Assembly (NCBI GenBank): GCA_910583525.1
Contig: CAJTXL010000017.1
Coordinates: 1-64,000, forward strand
Direction: 5' to 3'
Source of the DNA: an uncultured Muribaculaceae bacterium
GTDB taxonomy: Bacteria; Bacteroidota; Bacteroidia; Bacteroidales; Muribaculaceae
DNA: 64,000 nt
Under the pieces are notes generated by a model that did no database searches, was not told the origin of the DNA, and saw only the letters and a list, made by a program, of their open reading frames with translations. Positions 26,037 to 33,249 of this stretch are shown here, piece by piece. Made by a program: the position numbers and the translations under genes. The first letter of the stretch is position 1; the number at the start of each line of letters is the position of its first letter.

Positions 26037-28043
26037 TTATTTTTGCACGCTTAGGACTGCGGCATATCCTCCGCCCGGCTGCATCGAGATTTCGATGATG
26101 TCGCCAAGCCCGACGGTGCGACGAGACACGGTGAAGTCTTGGGCCTGTTTGTCGGCATTGGGGCCGTCGGAGTAGGATGTCATTTCGTAAGTTTTATCCT
26201 TGTCGAGGAAGCTGAGCGGCAGACCGATGTTTCGGCTCTCATGGCCTGTCATTGCTCCTATGTACCAAGTCCCGTCGGAGGCCTGACGGGCTATTGCTAT
26301 ATATTCGCCGAGTTTGCCCGTCAGTACCTCGGTGCGCTCGAATACCGTCGGCACCGAGGCTATGAAAGCTGTGCACTCAGGCTCGCGTTCATAGTTCGAC
26401 GGAGAGTCGCAGAGCATGGCGAGCGGTGAGTCGAAAACGACGAACTCCGCCAACTGGCGACATCGCGTGCCTTGGCTCATGGGGTTGGAGCGGCAGGGAT
26501 AATACTGCTTGTAGGCGGCATTGCGCATTGCCCCCTGGGTGTAGTCCATAGGTCCGGCGATGCTGCGGATGAACGGCAACGTCACGTCGTAGGCAATTTG
26601 GTTTGTCCCGGGTTTGCTCCATTTCATCTGTTCAAGTCCGAATACGGCTTCGTAGTTTATCACGTTGGGATATGTGCGTTGCAGTCCCGTCGGTTTGGCG
26701 CAGCCGTGGAAGTCGACAAGCATCCTGTGTCGGCCGCATGCTTCGGCGGTGCGATACATGAAGTCGAGCATCTCCTGGTCGTCGCGGTTGAGAAAGTCTA
26801 TTTTGAAGCCTTTAACGCCCATGGCCGAGTAGTGGCTTACGACACGCTCGATATCGCGTGCGAAAGCGAGATAGCCGGCCCAAAGTATGATGCCTACGTT
26901 TTTGCTGTTTGCATAGTTTATAAGTTTCGGCATGTCGATTTCGGACACTATGTCGAAAAGGTCGCAACGTCCCTTTGTAGCCCATCCTTCATCGAGAATT
27001 ACATACTCGATGCCTTTGTCGGAGGCGAAGTCGATATAGGCCTTGTAGGTGTCGGTGTTTACGCCGGCTTTGAAGTTGACACCGTAGAGCCCCCAATCGT
27101 TCCACCATTCCCAAGCCACTTTGCCGGGTTTGATCCATGATGTGTCGGCGAGGCGGCAAGGCGACGCGAGTCGGTAGACCATGTCATTGGCCGGCAGTTC
27201 AGTGTCTTCACGGCTTACAATAAAGGCTCTCCATGGAAAGGTGCGTTTGCCGTCGACTTTAGCAATGAAGTCCTCGCGGCCTGTAACGAGCATTTCAAGG
27301 TCGTTGTGGCCGCCCTGAGCCGTGTTTGCCGGATAAGGGGCACTGACGCCTCTGAAGCCCTTGTTTGCAGTGTCGGCGGCAAGATACATGCCTGGATAGC
27401 TTTCAACATCGGCTTCGGCGAAGACTATTTTCTCGCTGCCGTTGTCGGCAAGCAGAGGCGTGAAGAACAGGCGTCCGTCGGGAAAACTGTCAAAGGGTGC
27501 GACGGTGTAGTGGTTCTGCATGTCGTTCCAGAACAGCTGTTCGTGCGGCACGTCCGACTTCTTTTTGCGGTTCCTTACAAACGGCCCCCATACAGTCGGA
27601 TTGCCCGGAAGACGGTATATGGCGGTTTCGTGCCGCACTTCGCCTTTTTTCGCGTGTGTATTTATAAAGCGGTATGCGGCGCCGTCGTCGTATAGCCTGA
27701 ACTCGATGCCGAAATCCTTGAATTGAAGTTCGAGACCTTCATATCGGTCGTTCACCAATGCCTTTTTGTAGAACGGCGACGGAATGGTGGCGTCGTGGCT
27801 TGTTTTGCGCACTCGCGGACGTTTTGGCTCTTTACCCCAAAGGCTGCCGTCGCTCCATTCCATTGCAACGGTCGATGGAGCAAGCAGCTCACGTCCGTCT
27901 GTGTTGCGTATACTGAAAAGGATACTGTCGCAGGTGCTTATTTCGCACACCAGTTGCCGGTCGGGAGAGCTTAGGGTATAATTCGCCGCAGCCGTGACAA
28001 TGGCTGTACTTATGAGCGTTGCCGCAAGAAATGGGCGTATCAT
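26037..28043 (-). CDS. GH97 glycosidase, retaining (alpha-galactosidase type)
   Basis: This 668-residue secreted enzyme has an N-terminal beta-sandwich, a (beta/alpha)8 barrel and a C-terminal beta domain, the usual GH97 length. The barrel carries YVILDEGWA, GIILWAGYLAFARDIE and GVKGFKIDFLNRDDQ. Aspartate in FKIDF (about D416) is the nucleophile of retaining GH97 enzymes such as the Bacteroides thetaiotaomicron alpha-galactosidase, whereas inverting SusB-type glucosidases lack it. I therefore expect retaining alpha-galactosidase-like activity. The ATG at 28043 overlaps the stop of the EEP gene (ATGA), which sets the start. A signal peptide is present (MIRPFLAATLISTAIVTAAA). It lies unusually between the sigma and anti-sigma genes. 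Confidence 0.88.
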   Translation of the reverse strand: MIRPFLAATLISTAIVTAAANYTLSSPDRQLVCEISTCDSILFSIRNTDGRELLAPSTVAMEWSDGSLWGKEPKRPRVRKTSHDATIPSPFYKKALVNDRYEGLELQFKDFGIEFRLYDDGAAYRFINTHAKKGEVRHETAIYRLPGNPTVWGPFVRNRKKKSDVPHEQLFWNDMQNHYTVAPFDSFPDGRLFFTPLLADNGSEKIVFAEADVESYPGMYLAADTANKGFRGVSAPYPANTAQGGHNDLEMLVTGREDFIAKVDGKRTFPWRAFIVSREDTELPANDMVYRLASPCRLADTSWIKPGKVAWEWWNDWGLYGVNFKAGVNTDTYKAYIDFASDKGIEYVILDEGWATKGRCDLFDIVSEIDMPKLINYANSKNVGIILWAGYLAFARDIERVVSHYSAMGVKGFKIDFLNRDDQEMLDFMYRTAEACGRHRMLVDFHGCAKPTGLQRTYPNVINYEAVFGLEQMKWSKPGTNQIAYDVTLPFIRSIAGPMDYTQGAMRNAAYKQYYPCRSNPMSQGTRCRQLAEFVVFDSPLAMLCDSPSNYEREPECTAFIASVPTVFERTEVLTGKLGEYIAIARQASDGTWYIGAMTGHESRNIGLPLSFLDKDKTYEMTSYSDGPNADKQAQDFTVSRRTVGLGDIIEISMQPGGGYAAVLSVQK

Positions 28044-28951
28044 AGGTCGAAATGGCAAATGATTGGGTAATGGTCAGATATGTATGTCACTCCGTACCCG
28101 GGATAGTCTACAGTCTCGAAAAGCCTCGGTGTGGCGTTGCGGTAGAATATATGGTCGAGATTTTTTCCGCGTATTTCAGGCGACACACGTCCGAAGCCGT
28201 TGAAGCTCGACCGTTTGTTTGTAAACTCGGCTTCGCGTCGTGCCGCTTTCATATAGTCGAAATACGGGTCGAGGCTTGCGCTGCGTGGGTCGTAGTCGTT
28301 GTCTGAGGCATTCATGTCGCCGGTAACGAAGACTGTTGCGCCGTCACCGGCTATTTCTTTGATTTTGTCGCAAATCAGTTTTGCGCACTGTGCCCTTACT
28401 TCGGTGTCGATAGGTGCTTTCTTGTATGGAAAATGTGTCGTGAAAAAGTAAAAATCTTTGCCCGTTCGTTTGTCGTGCAGTTTTAGCCACACGGCGGTGC
28501 GGTAATGGCGGTCTGTTGAGTCCCACGGCCGTGATGCCTTTTCTGGTGTGGCGCTGAGCCAGAAATAGCCCGAATCTAGGGCTTCGAAGCGGTCGCGGCG
28601 GTATAATATTGACGTGTTGCCGGTCATTCGGTCGCTTACAGAGTCTTCTTTTTCTGGGTTTATGGAGTAGTGACAGAATTGAGGATTTAAGGCATACAGT
28701 GATGAAGTCATTGATTGCAGAACTTCCTGAGCACCTATTATGTCGGGTTCGGTCTCGGCAAGCATGCGTGCGATAGGTTGCTGGCGACGCGACCAGTCGA
28801 AATCGGCCGTGTCTTTGGGCGTATCGAAGCGTATGTTGAACGACATTGTTTTTATGCGGCAGTCGGCATCGGCAGCCCACGCTTCGAGGCCTCCGAAGGT
28901 AAGAATAGCAAGACTCAGCCCCAGGAGGCGGCCTTTGGCGGTATTTTTCAT
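28040..28951 (-). CDS. Secreted EEP-family hydrolase (stand-alone)
   Basis: This 303-residue protein has a signal peptide (to about residue 27) and a complete single endonuclease/exonuclease/phosphatase domain. The catalytic set is present: TMSFNIRFDT, IIGAQEVLQ (metal Glu), FTTHFPY, VTGDMNASDND, LDHIFYRN and ISDHYPIIC. Such small secreted EEP proteins occur in many Bacteroides PULs without an assigned substrate; the family hydrolyses phosphodiesters or phosphomonoesters using Mg. It is coupled by ATGA overlaps to the sigma gene upstream and to GH97 downstream, so the three are translated together. It is the fourth EEP domain in this operon and only distantly similar to the three helix-fused ones. 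Confidence 0.85.
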   Translation of the reverse strand: MKNTAKGRLLGLSLAILTFGGLEAWAADADCRIKTMSFNIRFDTPKDTADFDWSRRQQPIARMLAETEPDIIGAQEVLQSMTSSLYALNPQFCHYSINPEKEDSVSDRMTGNTSILYRRDRFEALDSGYFWLSATPEKASRPWDSTDRHYRTAVWLKLHDKRTGKDFYFFTTHFPYKKAPIDTEVRAQCAKLICDKIKEIAGDGATVFVTGDMNASDNDYDPRSASLDPYFDYMKAARREAEFTNKRSSFNGFGRVSPEIRGKNLDHIFYRNATPRLFETVDYPGYGVTYISDHYPIICHFDL

Positions 28952-29553
28952 AGCGATATGATAAGGTTTATTAGTGGCAGTAGCATCATCATGGTCGGAC
29001 CGAGTTTGTTGCGGATATGCCTAAGCGACAACTCTATCTGTTTTTCTACGGTACGCACCGACAGCCCGAGCATTTCGGCGATTTCTTTGGCCGACTTGAA
29101 CTCGTAGCGGTTGAGGCGGAATATTTCGCGGCGTTTTGCCGGAAGTTCGTCGATGGCAGCCTGCAGGTTGGCTTCAAGTTCGGTGTAGTCGTATTCGCGG
29201 TCTACGCCCGGAACGGAGAGAGTCCCCGAAAAAAGTTGTTCTTCGTAAGGTGCTGTGATATGTGTTCGTTTATACCTGAGGTAATTGTATATTTCGTTTT
29301 TTGCAAGCACGAAGATATAGGCCGTAACCGATAAATCTTCCTGAAGGCTATGGCGGTTTATCCATAATTTAAGGAAAATGTTCTGTAAAATATCTTCGGT
29401 TGTGGCTTCTTCGCGGATGAAACGCAGCACGAAAACCCTGAACCTGGGGTAATAGCGCATAAAGAGCCGCTCGTAGCTCTTTGTGTCTCCAAGTTTTATG
29501 CGCAATATCAGTTCGCGGTCGGTATAGTTGGCTGTTTTATCGAAAATTGACAT
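28948..29553 (-). CDS. ECF-type RNA polymerase sigma factor
   Basis: This 201-residue regulator has region 2 (SYERLFMRYYPRFRVFVLRFI, EDILQNIFLKLWINR) and region 4 (AIDELPAKRREIFRLNRYEFKSAKEIAEMLGLSVRTVEKQI), followed by the hydrophobic C-terminal tail common in Bacteroidetes ECF factors. The ATG at 29553 is chosen over the GTG one codon upstream. It heads the PUL 1 operon and overlaps the EEP gene by ATGA. It should recruit RNA polymerase to the PUL promoter, and probably to its own, when released by the FecR protein encoded three genes downstream. No housekeeping TAnnTTTG box was found in the 160 bp before it, consistent with an alternative promoter. Confidence 0.93.
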   Translation of the reverse strand: MSIFDKTANYTDRELILRIKLGDTKSYERLFMRYYPRFRVFVLRFIREEATTEDILQNIFLKLWINRHSLQEDLSVTAYIFVLAKNEIYNYLRYKRTHITAPYEEQLFSGTLSVPGVDREYDYTELEANLQAAIDELPAKRREIFRLNRYEFKSAKEIAEMLGLSVRTVEKQIELSLRHIRNKLGPTMMMLLPLINLIISL

Positions 29554-29641
29554 CACTTAAGGATTTCTGATTAGAGAAGTCGCGGTAGTGTAAAAATACG
29601 TAAAAAACAGTCGGCTTTTTTTTGCCGGTTTTTCTGCTCCA

Positions 29642-29672
29642 TTGGCAGAGTCGGAGATAATTGTTACCTTTG
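29642..29672 (+). promoter_or_regulatory. Promoter of the beta-lactamase gene
   Basis: A TTGG at 29642-29645 (close to the -33 TTTG) and TACCTTTG at 29665-29672 (exact TAnnTTTG) are separated by 19 bp, the spacing of primary-sigma promoters in Bacteroidetes. The gene's ATG lies 41 nt further on. Confidence 0.65.
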
Positions 29673-29713
29673 TAAGGTAGTATTATGGCTAAACAATTTC
29701 ATAAGGTGAAAAG

Positions 29714-30727
29714 ATGAAACCGCCTCTGTTTTACGTGTTTTGTGCCGTTTTATGCCTGTGTGCGTGTACAAATAGTAGTGTCCGGCACGAAGCCGACGTT
29801 TTTCACGGATTGGAAAAAGAACTGGCAGAGTTTGTCGCAGACAAGCCCGGTAAAATCGGCGTGGCAGTGATTGTCGACGGAGGGGATACCCTTACCGTAA
29901 ACAACAGTGACGACTATCCGTTGATGAGCATGTTCAAGCTTCACCAGGCAATTGCCGTGAGTCGTGTACTTGACGTCCGGGGCATAGGCTTCGACACCGT
30001 TTTCAGGGTCGACCGCCGTAGCCTCGACCCGGATACGTGGAGCCCTATGCTTAAAGAGCATGATGAAGATGAAATAGTTGTTTCTGTAAGGGAACTGTTA
30101 GACTACATTCTTGTGGACAGCGACAACAATGCGAGCAATATCTTTTTCGACCGGGTGGCGTCTGTTGCCTCAACAGACAGCATTGTCCGCAATATTGTGC
30201 CCGACGGGCGTTTCAGGCTTCTATATACCGAGTCTGAAATGAAGGCGGAACATGGGCTTGCATACGCCAACGTCAGTTCGCCCTTGGCATATGCCGTGAT
30301 GGTAAGCCGCCTTTTTACCGACAGTGTTGTCTCGGCTTCTAAACAAGAGTTCATTAAGGATGCCATGCGCCGATGCTCTACAGGTGAGAGCCGCATAGCT
30401 GCCGGCCTTGGTGCCGGTGCCGTTTTCGCCCATCGCACCGGTTCGGGATATATAAACGACCGGGGAGAAGTCGTAGCCGTCAACGATGGTGGCTATGTGC
30501 TTATCCCCGGTGGTGGGGCTTATACGATTGTGGTCATGGTAAAAGATTTTGCAGGACCTCAGGCCGATGCCGATAAGCTTATCGCAGAGGTTTCGCGTAG
30601 GGTCTACGGGCGTTTGGCCAATGCGGCGTCGACGGCGTTGCGGAGTTCGTCGTCCTGCTTGTCGCGGCTGATGATAGTGCCGTCAGGCCCGAACAATATG
30701 ATGCAGGGTATGCCCGTGATGCCGTAA
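29714..30727 (+). CDS. Class A beta-lactamase (CfxA/CepA-like), lipoprotein-type signal
   Basis: The 337-residue periplasmic, possibly lipid-anchored, serine beta-lactamase has a probable lipobox at C18. The catalytic motifs are S72-M-F-K75 (SxxK), S136-D-N138 (SDN), the omega-loop TESEMKAEHGLAYAN with the Glu equivalent to E166, and R241-T-G in place of the usual KTG. The pattern resembles the Bacteroides CfxA/CepA/PER group, which hydrolyses cephalosporins. The Arg for Lys in the KTG box is known in some carbenicillinases; its effect here is uncertain. Family similarity ends near residue 298 (RRVYGRLANAA). The last 40 or so residues come from DNA that is antisense to the 3' end of the convergent thioredoxin gene, a 124-bp overlap. 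Confidence 0.88.
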   Translation: MKPPLFYVFCAVLCLCACTNSSVRHEADVFHGLEKELAEFVADKPGKIGVAVIVDGGDTLTVNNSDDYPLMSMFKLHQAIAVSRVLDVRGIGFDTVFRVDRRSLDPDTWSPMLKEHDEDEIVVSVRELLDYILVDSDNNASNIFFDRVASVASTDSIVRNIVPDGRFRLLYTESEMKAEHGLAYANVSSPLAYAVMVSRLFTDSVVSASKQEFIKDAMRRCSTGESRIAAGLGAGAVFAHRTGSGYINDRGEVVAVNDGGYVLIPGGGAYTIVVMVKDFAGPQADADKLIAEVSRRVYGRLANAASTALRSSSSCLSRLMIVPSGPNNMMQGMPVMP

Positions 30728-31635
30728 AGGTCGGTCGGTATGTTGCCTGCGCCGAGAATGCAGTCCCATGGCAGCTGATGCTGTTCGATGGCGCGGCGCG
30801 TGGCGTCGACTTCGTCCCATACGGCTACGCCGAGCACTTCGAGGCGTTTGTCGTCGCGGTATTTGTTGTAGATGTCTTTCAGCACTGCAGTCTGGCGTAT
30901 GCACGGTCCGCACCAGCTTGCCCAGAAATCAACGAGGGTATATTTGCCTTTGCCCACATAGTCGCTGAGCTTTTTGACGGTGCCGTCGGGCTGTGTTATG
31001 GCAAAGTCGATATATTTTCCGCCGGGCTGTGTGGCTTCGCGCTTCTCGGCCTGCGCCACCATGTCTTTCGAACGTTTGAATGTGCCGAAATACGGGTATT
31101 CCTTGAAGGCTTCGCGCAGTTCGGCGGCGTTGAGCTGTTCGATGCCGCTGTTGAGGAACACGATATATCCGAGCACATTGTCTGAGTTCTCGTCGATGAT
31201 GCTGTCAGACAGCGCAAGATAGCGCTTGTAGATGGCGTCGCGCCGGGCACTGTCTGTCGTGCTACCGAACTCGTCGTTGAGAGCTTTTACTTTCTTGTAG
31301 AAGTTCCGCAGCTGGTCGTTGCCCATGCTGCCGAAGGCTCCGTCGGTGGCGTTGAAGGATATTGTTCCCGGTTCGAGGATGAATGTGCCGAAGGGGCCGC
31401 GGCTGTCTTCGACCGTCACACGGGCGAGGACGGGTTCGTCGATTTCGCCTTCGAAGCGAGCTGTCTTGTCAGATACGAGCACGCTGTCGATGACGGCACG
31501 GGTGTCGTAGTTTATCAGGCGTGCCATTGCGCCTTCGTCATCTTCGCCAAGAGGCATTATCACCCGGTAGTGTTCGGCGTTCACGCAAAAAGCCGCAGCG
31601 AGGGCTGCGGCTGCAAGTATAGTTCTGTTTGTCAT
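30604..31635 (-). CDS. TlpA-like thioredoxin-fold protein (DUF4369-type N-terminus)
   Basis: This 343-residue exported protein has a signal peptide (1-20), a DUF4369-like beta-rich N-terminal domain, a helical middle (FYKKVKALNDEFGSTTDSA) and a C-terminal thioredoxin fold. The redox motif is W241-C-G-P-C245 in VDFWASWCGPCIRQTAVLK, and the cis-Pro region is GITGIPCIILF. Bacteroidales use such proteins in periplasmic thiol-disulfide exchange. Its ATG overlaps the hpf stop (ATGA), and its 3' end overlaps the tail of the convergent beta-lactamase gene by 124 bp. Confidence 0.85.
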   Translation of the reverse strand: MTNRTILAAAALAAAFCVNAEHYRVIMPLGEDDEGAMARLINYDTRAVIDSVLVSDKTARFEGEIDEPVLARVTVEDSRGPFGTFILEPGTISFNATDGAFGSMGNDQLRNFYKKVKALNDEFGSTTDSARRDAIYKRYLALSDSIIDENSDNVLGYIVFLNSGIEQLNAAELREAFKEYPYFGTFKRSKDMVAQAEKREATQPGGKYIDFAITQPDGTVKKLSDYVGKGKYTLVDFWASWCGPCIRQTAVLKDIYNKYRDDKRLEVLGVAVWDEVDATRRAIEQHQLPWDCILGAGNIPTDLYGITGIPCIILFGPDGTIISRDKQDDELRNAVDAALAKRP

Positions 31636-31922
31636 TTCTTGTCCTTGTTTTTCTCGAGCTGGCGTTCTACGGCTTCGATTGCGAGATCGAATGCTTCTTC
31701 AAAGGAGTCGGCGATTTTGGTGGCTACGTCTTCATGCTGAGGCGATGTTACGCGCAACACGACTTCCTTGTTCATTGCTGTTTCGGGTTTTACTACTTTA
31801 AGTGTGACGTCGACAATGCTGAGCGACGGGAAACGGCGTGCGAGGCGGTCGGCTTTCTTGTTGATGAAGTCGGTAAGGCGGTCGGCGATTTCGAAGTGGA
31901 TTGCCTGAATTCTTACATCCAT
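31632..31922 (-). CDS. hpf: Ribosome hibernation promoting factor (short HPF/RaiA type)
   Basis: This 96-residue cytoplasmic protein matches the sigma-54 modulation/S30EA family: MDVRIQAIHFEIADRLTDFINKK at the start and a beta-alpha-beta-beta-beta-alpha pattern ending in a charged KKDKK-type tail. It is the short form, lacking the long C-terminal dimerization domain. HPF binds the 30S subunit and silences ribosomes in stationary phase. It starts 2 bp after the recombinase gene, and the rpsU-xer-hpf order is one I recall as conserved in Bacteroides. Confidence 0.92.
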   Translation of the reverse strand: MDVRIQAIHFEIADRLTDFINKKADRLARRFPSLSIVDVTLKVVKPETAMNKEVVLRVTSPQHEDVATKIADSFEEAFDLAIEAVERQLEKNKDKK

Positions 31923-31924
31923 AA

Positions 31925-32836
31925 TTAATCCTCCTTTTTTTGTGCACGTGGGTGTGCGAGTTTGTAATTTTGTTGAAGTTCTCTATAGGAGAGATGCGTA
32001 TATCTTTGAGTTGTTTCGAGCGATGCGTGCCCCAACAGCTTCTGCACGGCGTTGAGGTCGGCGCCGCCGTTTAGCATGTCGGTGGCGAAAGAGTGGCGCA
32101 GCATGTGCGGCGAGCGTTTGGCGGTGCGTACGCCGTAGTCGGTCAGGGCCTCGTGCACCACGCGGTAGACAAGCTGGCGGTAGAGCGGCTTGCCGTCGGG
32201 CCGCACGAAGAACACGTCGGCGTCGGCGCCGTCGGGCAATTTTTCTCGTAAGGTGCGGTAGTGGCTTATCATTTCGCTCAGTTCTCTTCCGAATGGGATT
32301 ATTCTTTCTTTATTACGCTTGCCGAGCACTTTTAGTTCGCCTTTACGGGTGTCTACGGCCGAATTTTTAAGGCTTATCAGTTCAGACTCGCGCATGCCGG
32401 TAGAGTAGAGCATGTCGATTATCAAGGCGTCGCGCGCTTCGGTGAAGTCATCGGAGAATGCGTTCATTGACCGGAGTACGCCCTCGGTCTCCTGCGGCCT
32501 GATGAAAGCCGGGAGCGGACGCTTTGTCTTCGGCGACACCAAGCGTGCCGTCGGGTTGGTCATGAGGCCGTGATGGCGCACGAGATAGCCATAGAAAGAG
32601 CGCAATGCCGACATCTTGCGCACGATGGTGGTGCTTGCCATGCCCTGCGACGAGAGCGACGCCACCCACAGCCGCATGTCGGCGACCGAGACATTTCGCG
32701 GATTGTCGTCGGGATGGCATAGCTCTGCCGTGAGGAAGCGCCGGAATTGCTCAATGTCGCGCCTATACGCCAAAACGGTGTGAGCCGACCGTGTCGTCTC
32801 GCACCGTATAAAGTCGTAGAAAGCGTTGTAAAGCAT
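31925..32836 (-). CDS. Xer-type tyrosine recombinase
   Basis: This 303-residue site-specific recombinase has an N-terminal SAM-like DNA-binding domain (YDFIRCETTRSAHTVLAYRRD) and a complete catalytic domain. The active-site residues are R149 in STGMRESEL, H244 and R247 in HMLRHSFATDM, H270 in LGHASLETT and Y279 in RYTHLS. It is a XerC/XerD-like housekeeping enzyme for resolving chromosome dimers, judged by its length and its place between rpsU and hpf rather than beside mobile DNA. The ATG at 32836 is preferred to the TTG three codons upstream. Whether it is the XerC or XerD partner is not decidable here. Confidence 0.88.
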   Translation of the reverse strand: MLYNAFYDFIRCETTRSAHTVLAYRRDIEQFRRFLTAELCHPDDNPRNVSVADMRLWVASLSSQGMASTTIVRKMSALRSFYGYLVRHHGLMTNPTARLVSPKTKRPLPAFIRPQETEGVLRSMNAFSDDFTEARDALIIDMLYSTGMRESELISLKNSAVDTRKGELKVLGKRNKERIIPFGRELSEMISHYRTLREKLPDGADADVFFVRPDGKPLYRQLVYRVVHEALTDYGVRTAKRSPHMLRHSFATDMLNGGADLNAVQKLLGHASLETTQRYTHLSYRELQQNYKLAHPRAQKKED

Positions 32837-32923
32837 AATCGGCAACGCTTCGGCAATTAAGTCCGTTAACTGAAGCGTGCCACGAATTTAGTCACAAAAT
32901 CCGTACTATGCAAATTTTTTTGC

Positions 32924-32958
32924 CCGAAAAAATCGAAAAACGGTAGCGTGATGCCGTT
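32924..32958 (-). terminator. Terminator after rpsU
   Basis: AACGGTA (32939-32945) and TGCCGTT (32952-32958) form a 7-bp stem with a G-T wobble and 6-nt loop. On the minus strand it is followed by TTTCGATTTTTT, and it lies 5 nt past the rpsU stop. Confidence 0.6.
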
Positions 32959-32963
32959 AAAAA

Positions 32964-33155
32964 TTAATCTTCGACGGCACGAAGCTGCTGCACGTAAACC
33001 GCTTTCATCATTTTTTTGCGGTTCGTCACAGAGGGCTTTTGGAAAGCCTGACGGCTGCGGAGTTCTTTAACGATGCCGGTTTTTTCAAACTTGCGTTTGA
33101 ACTTTTTGAGCGCTCTTTCAATGAGTTCGCCTTCTTTTACTTGTACAATTATCAT
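32964..33155 (-). CDS. rpsU: 30S ribosomal protein S21
   Basis: This 63-residue basic protein is full length for bS21 (MIIVQVKEGELIERALKKFKRKF, then KELRSRQAFQKPSVTNRKKM). It is part of the small ribosomal subunit near the anti-Shine-Dalgarno end of 16S rRNA. It has its own promoter at 33198-33228 and a hairpin terminator behind it, so the downstream recombinase gene is probably reached by read-through or a weak promoter in the 127-bp gap. Confidence 0.97.
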   Translation of the reverse strand: MIIVQVKEGELIERALKKFKRKFEKTGIVKELRSRQAFQKPSVTNRKKMMKAVYVQQLRAVED

Positions 33156-33197
33156 ATTATATTGTTAAATTTTTGTCTTTGCATTTGTTTAGCGCCG

Positions 33198-33228
33198 CAA
33201 AATTACAAAAAAAATCGTATGTGCCAAA
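33198..33228 (-). promoter_or_regulatory. Consensus promoter of rpsU
   Basis: On the minus strand TTTG (33225-33228) and TAATTTTG (33198-33205) are spaced by 19 bp, a perfect match to the Bacteroidetes primary-sigma promoter, 42 nt before the rpsU ATG. Confidence 0.8.
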
Positions 33229-33249
33229 AATTTAGCCCCTATTTTTGTG

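Noticed and set aside
28040..28951. EEP protein read as a DNA-repair exonuclease or DNase.
   Set aside because: It has a signal peptide and is coupled to PUL genes, so a secreted nutritional role is more likely. Extracellular nuclease activity cannot be excluded.
29607..29630. Small hairpin CGGC/GCCG around a T-run upstream of the sigma gene.
   Set aside because: The stem is only 4-5 bp and the T-run is in the loop, so it is too weak to call a terminator.
31925..32836. Tyrosine recombinase as the integrase of a mobile element.
   Set aside because: It sits between rpsU and hpf with no attachment repeats, transposon or conjugation genes nearby, and has Xer-like length and motifs.
33206..33246. 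CAAAAAT/ATTTTTG inverted repeat after the GH2 gene as a terminator.
   Set aside because: The stem is all A-T rich and short, and it overlaps the rpsU promoter; I do not regard it as reliable.
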